A stretch of 64,000 nt of DNA from Kibdelosporangium sp040675465 (GTDB lineage Bacteria > Actinomycetota > Actinomycetes > Mycobacteriales > Pseudonocardiaceae): assembly GCF_040675465.1 (NCBI RefSeq), contig NZ_JBFAPA010000006.1, positions 186,001 to 250,000 of the forward strand, in the 5' to 3' direction. The position numbers and the translations under genes are program-made. Positions 42,764 through 51,496 of the stretch are shown piece after piece. Each line of letters begins with the position of its first letter. Within the stretch, counting starts at the first letter, position 1. The notes under the pieces are model-generated. The model saw nothing but the letters and a program-made list of their open reading frames with translations, did not search any database and was not told the origin of the DNA.

Positions 42764-43708
42764 GTGCGCAAGGTCATTCTCGATGTGGACACCGGCACCG
42801 ACGACGCCGTGGCGATCATGTTCGCGGCCCTGCATCCGTCGGTGGAGCTGATCGGGGTCACCACCGTCAACGGCAACGTGCCCCTGGCGAACACCACCGA
42901 CAACACCCTGCGGGTGCTGGACCACATCGGTTCCTCGGTGCCGGTGTACCCGGGTCTGGCCCATCCCATCGCCCGGCGCGGTTTTCCCGGGCAGCTGCAT
43001 TTCCGGCCGGACACCAAGCACGACATGCACGGCCAGGCGCTGCCGTTGCCGGAGCCGCGATCGTCCGCTCAGGACACCGACGCTGTTTCGTTCATCGTCT
43101 CCACTTTGCGCGCGGCCACCGCTCCGGTGACTTTGGTGGCGGTGGGGCCGTTGAGCAATATCGCCACCGCCGTGTCCGTGGATCCGTCTATTGTGGACGC
43201 TGTCGACGAGTTGGTCATCATGGGCGGGGCGCACTCGTACGGAAACGTGACGCCGTCGGCGGAGTTCAATATCTGGACGGATCCCGAGGCCGCCTTCATG
43301 GTGTTCTCGGCGGGTTTCGCCAAGGTGACCCTGGTGACGCTGGACGCCACTCATCAGGCCTTGGTGACCCGGGCGGACTGCGAGGCGTTCGCCGCGCTGG
43401 GCACTCCCGCCGGCGAGGCGGCCTCCGCGTTGATCAGCCGCCGGATCAACGCCTACACCGCGAACCACGGTGCGGCGATCACCGACACCGCACCGGTGCA
43501 CGACGCGGTGTGCACGGTCTACCTGGTCCGCCCGGACATCATCACGACCCGGGAGCTGCACGTCACCGTCGAGACCACCGGGAGGCTGACCGTGGGGCGG
43601 ACCGTGATCGACACCCGCCCGAACGCGAACGGGAAACCCAACGCGCACGTCGCGTTCACCGCGGATCCCGGCGTTCTGGTGTCCCAGTTGAAAGAGACCT
43701 TCAGCTGA
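42764..43708 (+). CDS. Inosine-uridine preferring nucleoside hydrolase
   Basis: 314 residues. The calcium-binding motif DVDTGTDDAVA (residues 7-17), the N-terminal strand GVTTVNGNVPLANT and VIMGGAHSYGNVTPSAEFNI are the IUNH family hallmarks; Asp in APVHDAVC is a further ligand. It cleaves the N-glycosidic bond of nucleosides to give base and ribose for salvage, in the cytoplasm. The GTG directly abuts the zinc-finger gene stop, so translation is coupled. Base preference not readable. Confidence 0.93.
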   Translation: MRKVILDVDTGTDDAVAIMFAALHPSVELIGVTTVNGNVPLANTTDNTLRVLDHIGSSVPVYPGLAHPIARRGFPGQLHFRPDTKHDMHGQALPLPEPRSSAQDTDAVSFIVSTLRAATAPVTLVAVGPLSNIATAVSVDPSIVDAVDELVIMGGAHSYGNVTPSAEFNIWTDPEAAFMVFSAGFAKVTLVTLDATHQALVTRADCEAFAALGTPAGEAASALISRRINAYTANHGAAITDTAPVHDAVCTVYLVRPDIITTRELHVTVETTGRLTVGRTVIDTRPNANGKPNAHVAFTADPGVLVSQLKETFS

Positions 43709-44294
43709 CCCCGATCTGCACCGGATAGCCCTTTCGCAGTACGTCGACAATGGATGGCGGCGTGATCACCGCCGCCATTCCTTGTCCACGGGGCTGCCGG
43801 GTGCCATATCCGGAGAAAGTCCATTCAACGACCTCATCCCCTCGGACGACCGCCGTTGTGTCTTGTAGTTTCACGAACGTTCCGTCCGGCAGTTCGTCCC
43901 AGGGCATCGGATGCAGCCGCCTTCGGTGCGTTCCGCGGACGATCCGTTCGGCGTGCAACCGCCGGTTGATCTCCCCCGCGGTCCGGCCGCCGATCAGGTC
44001 CTTGAACAGCGAGTACGCTTCCCGCCGGCATTCCCCACACGGACGATGCCCCGCCGCGAACGACACCGCCTCGTCGTGGAAGTACAGCCAGGTGAACCGC
44101 CCCGCACGCCACTGCTGGGACCGCCGCCCCCGGAACTCCAGCGCACACGTGATCCACAGGTCGCTCGCGTGGAACCGGACGATCTCCCGGCCGCGGTGCA
44201 GGATGCCGCGGTTGCCCGTCCAGGCTCCGCGCAACGGGATCGCCACGATGTCCCCCATCGGCGTCACCCGGTTGCGTCCCGGCCCCTGGCTCAT
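43701..44294 (-). CDS. Hypothetical protein with an Ada-like CxxC segment
   Basis: 197 residues; the ATG at 44294 follows AGGTG. A central FAAGHRPCGECRREAYSLFK resembles the Cys/CxxC metal-binding portion of Ada-type methyl-phosphotriester proteins, and the surrounding ELEFRGRR/RGREIVRFHASDLW strings are basic. It may bind nucleic acid or zinc, but I do not recognise the family. It overlaps the nucleoside hydrolase 3' end by 8 bp. Confidence 0.68.
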   Translation of the reverse strand: MSQGPGRNRVTPMGDIVAIPLRGAWTGNRGILHRGREIVRFHASDLWITCALEFRGRRSQQWRAGRFTWLYFHDEAVSFAAGHRPCGECRREAYSLFKDLIGGRTAGEINRRLHAERIVRGTHRRRLHPMPWDELPDGTFVKLQDTTAVVRGDEVVEWTFSGYGTRQPRGQGMAAVITPPSIVDVLRKGYPVQIGVS

Positions 44295-44386
44295 ACCCGC
44301 ACCTAAGCAGACCACCCCGACATTCGCCGCCGCTCTCCGGGCTGAACCAAGTTGACAGCGGTGCGGCAGGTGCTCATGGTGGGCGC

Positions 44387-46537
44387 GTGCGTGCGATCTT
44401 CCGGTGGGTGCAGGGGCGGGATGCGGGGTTCTCGGCGCTGAGGAGGGCGGGGCGGGCGGCGATCGTGATGCCGCTGATGTTCGGGGTGGCGGTGGGCGGG
44501 ATCGGGGACGCGGTGCTGGCGATGTTCGCCGCGTTCGGGTCGATGGCGCTGCTGCTGTTCGTGGACTTCGGCGGGGCGATGCGGGAGCGGCTGCTCGCGC
44601 AGGGGATGCTGGTCGTCACCGGGGCGGTGTTGATCACGCTCGGGACGTTGGCGGCGCAGTACGTGTGGCTGGCGACGGTGGGGATGCTGGTCGTCGGGTT
44701 CGTGGTCCTGTTCGTGGGGGTGGTCAGCTCGGTGCTGGCGGGCGCCACGACGGCCCTGCTGATCAGTTTCATCCTGCCTGTGTCCCTGCCCGGGCCGCTG
44801 AGCACGCTGCCGGACCGCCTCGGCGGGTGGGTGCTCGCAGGTGCGGTCACGATGATCGCGATCTCCGTGCTGTGGCCCGCGCCCGCGGTCGATCCCTTGC
44901 GCGCGCCGATCGCCAAGGCGTGCAGCCTGATGGCGAGGCGGCTGCGGGCCCACCTCGACGGCGAGGACTCGGCTGAACTCGCGCAGGAGTCCGTGAAAGC
45001 CGTGGAGGACCTCAGGAGAGGCTTCTTCACCACGCCCTACAGGCCCACCGGCCTGACCACTCAGGCGCGCATGCTGGTCCGGCTGGTCGACCAGATCGTC
45101 TGGCTGGACTCGATCATGGAGGACATGCCGGTCAGACGCCCCAACCCGGTGGCGCGCGAGGTCAAGGTGGCCGGGGCCGAGCTGCTGGAAGGCGCGGCGG
45201 CCCTGCTGGAGACCGGCACCGGTGACCTGACGGCGGAGTTCACGAAGCTCAGGAACGCCCGCGCGGCCATGGAGAAGAAGGTCACCGCGACCCTGCCCGT
45301 CCACTATGGACCGACGGAGTTCGTGCAGGACCTCTACCCCAGCTTCCGCGCCCAGGAGATGACCTTCGCGATCACCGAGATCGCCGAGACCATCGAACTG
45401 TCGGTGGCCGCCCGGAAACGAACCTGGTGGCAGCAGCTGATCGGCCTGCAGCCGCCGGGCGCGGGCTCGACGATCCGGTCGTTCCGCGAACGCATCGGCG
45501 CCCACCTGCAACGCAACTCCGTGTGGCTGCACAACAGCATCCGCGGCGCGATCGCGTTGAGCGTGGCCGTGCTGGTCTCGTACGTCAGCGGGGTCGGGCA
45601 CTCGTTCTGGGTGGTCCTCGGGTCGATGGCGGTGCTGCGGTCGAACGCCCTGAGCACCGGCCAGAACACCCTCCGCGCGCTGGTCGGCACCACGGTCGGC
45701 ATCGTGCTCGGCGGCCTGCTCGTCTCGGCGATCGGCACCAACGTGACCATCTCGTGGATCCTCCTGCCGTTCGCGATCATCCTGGCCGGCCTGGCCCCGG
45801 CCGTGATCTCGTTCGCCGCGGGCCAGGCCGCGTTCACCATCACGCTGCTGGTCCTGTTCACCATCATCGAACCGACCGGCTGGCAGACCGGGCTGGTGCG
45901 GATCGAGGACGTGGCCATCGGCGGCGCGGTCAGCCTGGCGGTCGGAATCCTGTTCTGGCCTCGCGGCGCGGCTCCGGCGATGCGACGGGCCGTTGCCGAT
46001 GCCCTCACCGACAGCGCGCACTACCTGCGCAGTGCCGTCGACTACGGCGTGAGCAGGTGTGACGAGTGCGTGCCCGCGACCCCGCCGCCCACCGGGGAGG
46101 CGCAGCGAGCGGCCGCCTCGGCCCGCCGCATGGACGACGCGTTCCGCAGCTACCTGGCCGAACGCGGCTCCAAACACGTCACCCTCGCGGGCGTCTCGGC
46201 GCTGGTCACGGCCGTTGCGGTGATCAGGTTGACTGCGGAGGCCATCCTCGACCTGTGGGAACAGGACTCCTCCTCCGGCGACCGCACCGCGGCCCGCCGA
46301 AACGTTCTCGCGACCGGCAAGCAACTCGTCGACTGGTACGACGAGACCGCGGCCGCCCTCGCGAACGGCGGGAAAGTCCCGCAGCCCCTGGCCAAAACCG
46401 ACGACATCCAGCTGATCGACGCGGTCCGCCACGACCTCGACGGCAACGATCCGCACGCCACGGCCACCGCGGTCAAGGTCATCTGGACCGCCGACCACCT
46501 CGACGCGGTCCGCAGGTTGCAGGCAGGCCTGGGCTGA
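44387..46537 (+). CDS. FUSC family (aromatic acid exporter-like) membrane protein
   Basis: 716 residues. Two membrane halves, each with about six helices (residues ~20-165 and ~385-520), flank a large cytoplasmic helical region. LSVAVLVSYVSGVGHSFWVV and SMAVLRSNALSTGQNTLRAL with VGTTVGIVLGGLLV is the FUSC (YccS/aromatic acid efflux) signature. Such proteins are thought to export aromatic or organic acids. GTG start; the gene is monocistronic as far as can be seen. It diverges from the Ada-like gene. Confidence 0.87.
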   Translation: MRAIFRWVQGRDAGFSALRRAGRAAIVMPLMFGVAVGGIGDAVLAMFAAFGSMALLLFVDFGGAMRERLLAQGMLVVTGAVLITLGTLAAQYVWLATVGMLVVGFVVLFVGVVSSVLAGATTALLISFILPVSLPGPLSTLPDRLGGWVLAGAVTMIAISVLWPAPAVDPLRAPIAKACSLMARRLRAHLDGEDSAELAQESVKAVEDLRRGFFTTPYRPTGLTTQARMLVRLVDQIVWLDSIMEDMPVRRPNPVAREVKVAGAELLEGAAALLETGTGDLTAEFTKLRNARAAMEKKVTATLPVHYGPTEFVQDLYPSFRAQEMTFAITEIAETIELSVAARKRTWWQQLIGLQPPGAGSTIRSFRERIGAHLQRNSVWLHNSIRGAIALSVAVLVSYVSGVGHSFWVVLGSMAVLRSNALSTGQNTLRALVGTTVGIVLGGLLVSAIGTNVTISWILLPFAIILAGLAPAVISFAAGQAAFTITLLVLFTIIEPTGWQTGLVRIEDVAIGGAVSLAVGILFWPRGAAPAMRRAVADALTDSAHYLRSAVDYGVSRCDECVPATPPPTGEAQRAAASARRMDDAFRSYLAERGSKHVTLAGVSALVTAVAVIRLTAEAILDLWEQDSSSGDRTAARRNVLATGKQLVDWYDETAAALANGGKVPQPLAKTDDIQLIDAVRHDLDGNDPHATATAVKVIWTADHLDAVRRLQAGLG

Positions 46538-46692
46538 TCGGCCTCTGTACGGGCCGCTGGGTGTGCGGGGTGAACGCGGTCAGCCCGGGCCCGGCCCGGC
46601 CGCGGGACGCCCGGGTTCGCCCGAGGTGGTGGCGTTCCTAGCCACCGACCGGTCGAGCTTCGGTGCAGGGCGCCATCCTGCCGGCTCGCCGC

Positions 46693-47214
46693 CTAACCGA
46701 TCCGCGCGGCGATGGATCGCGCGCACACCAACGATTCGGTGTGCGTGGTGTCCACCTCCACGTCGTAGGTCACGCCTTGGTGCACCACCTCGGCTTGAGC
46801 CACAGCCATTCCCGAGTCGCGGTCGCCACGGGCGATCTCCCTGCCCGCGGCGACCGCACTGGCACAGCGCACCCCGACCCACAACACTTCCAGCCCAGCC
46901 AATGCGTCCAGCCAACGCCGCTGGGATGCCGCGCCACCAAGGAAAACGTCGTCGATGATCACGTGCGCGCCGGCGCGGGCCATCGCGGCGACGCCGGTCA
47001 TCCATGCCGCTTCGACGGCCCGGAACCGTGGTCCGACAATCACTTCGCCGTCAGGTCCGAAGTCGATGCCGGTCTTGGCAGGGTGCATGAGGTCGATCAA
47101 CAGGTCCACGCCGATAGCCAGCCACGGCTCGGGCAGGATGGCCTGGAGGCACCGGGCGATCCCGGACTTGCCCGAGCTGGACCCGCCGTTGAGCACGATC
47201 ACCTGTGTCGCCAT
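46693..47214 (-). CDS. Chloramphenicol phosphotransferase-like (CPT family) P-loop kinase
   Basis: 173 residues from the ATG at 47214. VIVLNGGSSSGKSGIARCLQ is the CPT-type Walker A, then WLAIGVDLLIDLMHP, HVIIDDVFLGG (catalytic Asp region) and LWVGVRCASAVAAGREIARG with the arginine lid. Streptomyces venezuelae CPT phosphorylates chloramphenicol; most homologues in genomes have unknown substrates, so resistance should not be assumed. A longer frame starts at 47280 but is not supported. Confidence 0.82.
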   Translation of the reverse strand: MATQVIVLNGGSSSGKSGIARCLQAILPEPWLAIGVDLLIDLMHPAKTGIDFGPDGEVIVGPRFRAVEAAWMTGVAAMARAGAHVIIDDVFLGGAASQRRWLDALAGLEVLWVGVRCASAVAAGREIARGDRDSGMAVAQAEVVHQGVTYDVEVDTTHTESLVCARSIAARIG

Positions 47215-47376
47215 AGGCGCCAGTTCAGCACATCGCGGAATGCCGGGCTGAGACGCCCGCGGCTGTGCGCACTGGAGCACAACGCATAGCCGACCTGCCA
47301 GGGACGCGGATGATCGTCGTGCTGTCGACTCCTCTGTGGATGGTCCGCGGGTCCGGTCGCTGCTGACGTCGTGGGG

Positions 47377-47820
47377 TCAGGAGATGGAGTCGCGATAGGC
47401 GTTGACAGATGCTGTCAACCGGTCGAGCGACTTGCGCATCCGGGTCAGCTCGGCCTCGTCGAGCGCCATCGCCGCGCCGATCACCGACGGGACCCCCTGC
47501 GCCTTCTCCTTCAGCGCGACCCCCTCGGGGGTGAGGCTGATCCGGACCGACCGCTCATCGTCGGTCTGCCGGGTGCGACGGACCAGACCGGCGCCCTCGA
47601 GCCGCTTGAGCAGCGGCGACAGCGTGCCGGAGTCGAGGCTGAGCTCGGCGCCCAGCTCCTTGACCTGCCGGTGGTCCTCCTCCCACAGCGCCAGCATCAC
47701 CAGGTACTGCGGGTAGGTCAGATCGAGGTCCTCGAGCACGACCCGGTACAGCGACGTGACCGCGCGCGAGGCCGCGTACAGCCCGAAACAGAGCTGGTCG
47801 TCCAGCCTCAGCGAATCCAT
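47377..47820 (-). CDS. MarR/OhrR-family regulator, thiol-based peroxide sensor type
   Basis: 147 residues. LRLDDQLCFGLYAASRAVTS has the single N-terminal cysteine of OhrR proteins, which is oxidised by organic hydroperoxides; LGAELSLDSGTLSPLLKRLE is the helix-turn-helix and LVRRTRQTDDERSVRISLT the wing. It should repress the divergent esterase gene until oxidised. The ATG at 47820 sits right after GGAGG, tighter than normal; a TTG at 47838 is an alternative. An ACAAT-type palindrome lies between the genes. Confidence 0.87.
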   Translation of the reverse strand: MDSLRLDDQLCFGLYAASRAVTSLYRVVLEDLDLTYPQYLVMLALWEEDHRQVKELGAELSLDSGTLSPLLKRLEGAGLVRRTRQTDDERSVRISLTPEGVALKEKAQGVPSVIGAAMALDEAELTRMRKSLDRLTASVNAYRDSIS

Positions 47821-47895
47821 CCTCCGATTGTGGGTCAATCCGTCACGGTGGGCAACTCAAGTGCTCTACATCTCATTGGTCCAAATTCAGTTGTA

Positions 47896-47910
47896 CACAA
47901 TCAAATTGTG
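47896..47910. promoter_or_regulatory. Probable OhrR/MarR operator
   Basis: CACAAT-CAA-ATTGTG is a perfect inverted repeat, close to the TACAAT/ATTGTA sites bound by OhrR proteins. It lies between the divergent regulator and esterase genes, 48 bp before the esterase ATG. Confidence 0.68.
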
Positions 47911-47957
47911 GGCTAGCTTCGTTCTCGTCAGCCCGACCCCGTTCCCAGGAGGACGAA

Positions 47958-48905
47958 ATGACCGCCAACCCGCGCAAGCTGGCCCTGGAGCCCGAGGCCC
48001 TGGCGTTCGCCGAGGCCACCGACCAGCCGCCGTACCTGTTCCAGCTGCCGCCCGCCGAGGGCCGCCTGGCCGTCGACGGGGTCCAGGACGGTCCGGTCGA
48101 CATGCCGGCCGCGGACATCGAGACGCTGGACGTCGACGGCGTGGAGACCCGGATCGTCCGGCCCGCCGGCGCCACCGGTGTGCTGCCGGTGATCGTGTAC
48201 ATCCACGGTGCGGGCTGGGTGTTCGGCGACTTCCACACCCACGAGCGGCTCGTGCGTGAGCTGGCCGTCGGCGTGGGCGCGGCCGTGGTGTTCCCCGAGT
48301 ACAGCCGGTCGCCGGAGGCCCGCTACCCGGTGGCCATCGAGCAGAACTACACGGTCGCCAAGTGGGTCGCGCAGAAGGGCGCCGCGCACGACCTGGACAC
48401 CAGCCGGATCGCGATCGCCGGGGACTCGGTCGGCGGGAACATGACCGCGGCACTGACCCTGATGGCCAAGCAGCGCGGCGACGTCACCTTCCAGCAGCAG
48501 GTGCTGTTCTACCCGGTCACCGACGCCAACTTCGACACCGAGTCCTACCACCTGTTCGCCGAGGGCTACTTCCTCGGCCGCGAGGGCATGCAGTGGTTCT
48601 GGGACCAGTACACGACCGATCCCGCACAGCGCAACGAGATCACCGCTTCGCCGCTGCGGGCCACTGTGGACGAGCTGCGGGGTCTGCCGCCCGCGCTGGT
48701 GATCACCGGCGAGGCCGACGTGCTGCGTGACGAGGGCGAGGCGTACGCCGCCAAGCTGCGCCAGGCCGGTGTGCCCGTCACCGCCGTGCGCTACCAGGGC
48801 ATCATCCACGACTTCGTGATGGTCAACGCCCTGCGCCCGACCCACGCCGCCGAAGCCGCCATCACCCAGGCGATCACCGTGCTGCGGAAGGCTCTGCAGG
48901 CCTGA
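47958..48905 (+). CDS. Alpha/beta hydrolase (hormone-sensitive lipase family esterase)
   Basis: 315 residues, CCAGGAGGA before the ATG. IVYIHGAGWVFGDFHTHERL carries the HGAGW oxyanion motif, IAIAGDSVGGNMTAA the GDSVG nucleophile elbow, ALVITGEADVLRDEGEAYA the catalytic Asp and YQGIIHDFVMVN the His. This is a bacterial HSL/GDSAG-type esterase for short acyl esters. Control by an adjacent OhrR-like regulator points to a use in hydroperoxide or lipid-damage response, though that is inference. Confidence 0.92.
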   Translation: MTANPRKLALEPEALAFAEATDQPPYLFQLPPAEGRLAVDGVQDGPVDMPAADIETLDVDGVETRIVRPAGATGVLPVIVYIHGAGWVFGDFHTHERLVRELAVGVGAAVVFPEYSRSPEARYPVAIEQNYTVAKWVAQKGAAHDLDTSRIAIAGDSVGGNMTAALTLMAKQRGDVTFQQQVLFYPVTDANFDTESYHLFAEGYFLGREGMQWFWDQYTTDPAQRNEITASPLRATVDELRGLPPALVITGEADVLRDEGEAYAAKLRQAGVPVTAVRYQGIIHDFVMVNALRPTHAAEAAITQAITVLRKALQA

Positions 48906-49004
48906 CTGGCCTGCTGGACCGACCACGTTCGGGCTTTGTAAGAGTTCTGTTCGGGCCCGTGGAACGCCTGGCGCGGGCCCGAATGGCGCGGCGAGACTGG
49001 GCGC

Positions 49005-50231
49005 ATGGGTTTCGTCGGGGAACGGGCCGCGGTGCGGCGGCTGCACGAGCGCTTCGGCCTGGGGCCGCGCCCGGGCGAGCTGAACTCCCGGTTCGACCAG
49101 GTCAGCGCCGCTTTACTGGGCAATGTCACGCCCAGCGGGCCGCCACCACCGCAGCTGCAGCCCGAGCCGAAGGCGGCCAAGGACCCGGAACAGCAGACCG
49201 CGATCACGGTGTGGTGGCTGGACCGCATGGCGGCCACCGACTCGCCGCTGGTCGAGCGGATGACCTGGTTCTGGCACGGGCATTTCGCCACCAGCGCGCA
49301 GAAGGTCCGCGGCGCCGGGCTGATGCTCGCGCAGAACGAGACCCTCCGCCGTCTCGGCCTGGGTGATTTCACTTCGCTGGCGCAGGCGATGATCGTCGAC
49401 CCGGCGATGCTGATCTGGCTGGACGGCCAGAAGAACACCGCCAAGGCGGCCAACGAGAACCTGGGCCGCGAGTACATGGAGCTGTTCACGCTCGGGGTCG
49501 GGCAGTACAGCGAGCAGGATGTCCGCGAGGCCGCGCGGGCGTTGACCGGGTGGAAGGTCGACCGCCAGACGATGACCGCCTCAGTGGTGGCTCGTCAGCA
49601 CGATCCCGGCTCGAAGACCGTGCTCGGCACCACCGGGCCACTGGACGCGCATTCCCTGGTGGACCTGCTGGTCAGTCGGCCGGCGTCGCCGCGGTTCATC
49701 GCGCAGCGGATGTGGACGCGGTTCGTCGGGCGGACTCCCCCGGCCGAGGATGTGTTGGTGCGCCTGGTGACCGCGTACGGCCCCAATCGCGACTTACATG
49801 CCTTGGTGCGCGCCATCGCGGCCGAACCTGTGTTCCGGGATGAGGCGAGCACGGTCGTCAAGCAGCCGGTCGATTGGGTGGTCGGGGTCATGCGTGCGTT
49901 CAAGATCCGCCCGTCGGAACTGTCCACAGCGGACCAGAAGAAGCTGCTGGCCGGGCTACGCGGGATGGGACAGGTGCCGTTCCTGCCGCCGAGCGTGGGT
50001 GGCTGGCCTTCCGGTCCGGCGTGGCTCACCACGGCCGCTGGGATGTCACGGCTTCAGGTCGCCCGGTTGCTCACGGCCAAAGTGGACGGTTTCTCGGTCT
50101 CATCGCTGGCTGATCTGCTTGGCGTGGACTGGAGTGACCGCACCCGCGCGGCTCTGTCCCCTTTGGAGCGTCAGCCCCGGCAGCTCGCGGCGGTCGCGGT
50201 GTGCGCGCCCGAGTACGTGGTCAGCGGATAG
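49005..50231 (+). CDS. DUF1800 domain-containing protein
   Basis: 408 residues. Family strings include RRLHERFGLGPRPGEL at the start, TWFWHGHFATSAQKV in the middle, NENLGREYMELFTLGVGQYS and ALTGWKVDR, then LPPSVGGWPSG near the C-terminus. DUF1800 proteins almost always precede a DUF1501 gene, as here, 11 bp upstream. Function unknown; a role outside the cytoplasm is assumed from the Tat signal on the partner. No signal peptide of its own is evident. Confidence 0.93.
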   Translation: MGFVGERAAVRRLHERFGLGPRPGELNSRFDQVSAALLGNVTPSGPPPPQLQPEPKAAKDPEQQTAITVWWLDRMAATDSPLVERMTWFWHGHFATSAQKVRGAGLMLAQNETLRRLGLGDFTSLAQAMIVDPAMLIWLDGQKNTAKAANENLGREYMELFTLGVGQYSEQDVREAARALTGWKVDRQTMTASVVARQHDPGSKTVLGTTGPLDAHSLVDLLVSRPASPRFIAQRMWTRFVGRTPPAEDVLVRLVTAYGPNRDLHALVRAIAAEPVFRDEASTVVKQPVDWVVGVMRAFKIRPSELSTADQKKLLAGLRGMGQVPFLPPSVGGWPSGPAWLTTAAGMSRLQVARLLTAKVDGFSVSSLADLLGVDWSDRTRAALSPLERQPRQLAAVAVCAPEYVVSG

Positions 50232-50242
50232 GAGTGTCTGTT

Positions 50243-51496
50243 GTGGATGGTCTGAAGCCGGTCACCCGCCGCAGGTTCCTGACCTGGTCCGGGATCGCCG
50301 CCGCTGGCGCACTGGGGGTCGGCGCCACTCAGGTGAACTGGTCGGATTTGCTGGCCCGCGCCTCTTCCGACCCACTGCCGCCCGGCACGGGCATCCTGGT
50401 CGTGGTGACGTTGTACGGGGGCAATGACGGGCTGAACACGGTGATCCCCGCGTCGGACTCCGCCTATCAGTCGGCTCGGCCGGATCTGGCGTACAAGCCG
50501 TCCGAGGTGCTGGACCTGGGCGAGGGGCTAGGCCTGAACCCGGGCATGAAGGGCTTGAAAGGGCTGTGGGACACCAAGAAGCTGGCGATCGTGCGCGGGG
50601 TCGGTTATCCGCAGCCCGATCACAGTCATTTCCGGTCGATGGCCATCTGGCAGACCGCTTCGCCCAAGTCGCCGTCCACCACCGGATGGCTGGGGCGGTG
50701 GCTGGACGCGTCCGGCGACGACCCGATCCGCGCGTTGTCCGTCGAACCCGTGTTGCCTCCGTTGCTGGCCGGTGAGAAGACCGCGGGCGCATCGCTGCCC
50801 GCCTCGGGCCTGCAGATCCCCCAAGGCGCGCTGGGCAAGGCTTTCCTGGCGTTGGGCAAGCCGCAGGTCGGCGAGAACCCGGATTTCGCGCGGGCCGCCA
50901 AGTCGATCACCGACCTCGCCGAGGCCGCGCAGGCCCTGAAAGACGCCAAGTCCCACGACCCGGACCCGCCCACCGACGAGGAACGCAGCAAGGGCGGCTC
51001 GGCCGGTGGCCGCGGCGCCCTTGGCGCCCAACTGGATCTCGTCGCCGGCCTGATCGAGACCGGCGTCCCGTCCCGCGCCTACTCGGTGTCCCTGGGCGGG
51101 TTTGACACCCACGCGGACGAACGCGGCACGCAGCAACGCCTACTGTCCGAGCTGGACAGCGCTCTCACGGCCTTCACGGAACGGATCAACCGCAGCAACC
51201 GCGCCAACGACGTGGTGACAATGGTCTACTCCGAGTTCGGCCGCCGCGTGCGCGCCAACGCCAGCGACGGCACCGACCACGGCACCGCCGGCCCCGCATT
51301 CCTGCTCGGCCAACGAGTCCTCGGCGGCTTCCACGGCCAGCAACCCAGCCTCACCGACCTGGACAACGGCGACCTCAAACCCACAACCGACTTCCGCGAC
51401 ATCTACGCCACCCTGCTGGAACGCGTCCTCACCACCGACCCAGCCCAGATCCTGTCCGAACACCCCGGCCGCCTAGACGCCCTCCTCACCGCCTGA
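50243..51496 (+). CDS. DUF1501 domain-containing protein, Tat-exported
   Basis: 417 residues, GTG start with AGGAG 8 bp before. The N-terminus KPVTRRRFLTWSGIAAAGAL has a twin-arginine Tat signal. LVVVTLYGGNDGLNTVIPAS, HSHFRSMAIWQTASP and the C-terminal DVVTMVYSEFGRRVRANASD-GTDHGTAGP block are the DUF1501 (sulfatase/alkaline-phosphatase-like fold) hallmarks, with His and Asp that could bind metal. Partner of the DUF1800 gene. Its end overlaps the large Hsp90-like gene by 11 bp. Confidence 0.93.
   Translation: MDGLKPVTRRRFLTWSGIAAAGALGVGATQVNWSDLLARASSDPLPPGTGILVVVTLYGGNDGLNTVIPASDSAYQSARPDLAYKPSEVLDLGEGLGLNPGMKGLKGLWDTKKLAIVRGVGYPQPDHSHFRSMAIWQTASPKSPSTTGWLGRWLDASGDDPIRALSVEPVLPPLLAGEKTAGASLPASGLQIPQGALGKAFLALGKPQVGENPDFARAAKSITDLAEAAQALKDAKSHDPDPPTDEERSKGGSAGGRGALGAQLDLVAGLIETGVPSRAYSVSLGGFDTHADERGTQQRLLSELDSALTAFTERINRSNRANDVVTMVYSEFGRRVRANASDGTDHGTAGPAFLLGQRVLGGFHGQQPSLTDLDNGDLKPTTDFRDIYATLLERVLTTDPAQILSEHPGRLDALLTA

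Noticed and set aside
46693..47214. Chloramphenicol resistance gene
   Set aside because: The fold is right, but the family has many members of unknown substrate and nothing nearby supports antibiotic resistance.
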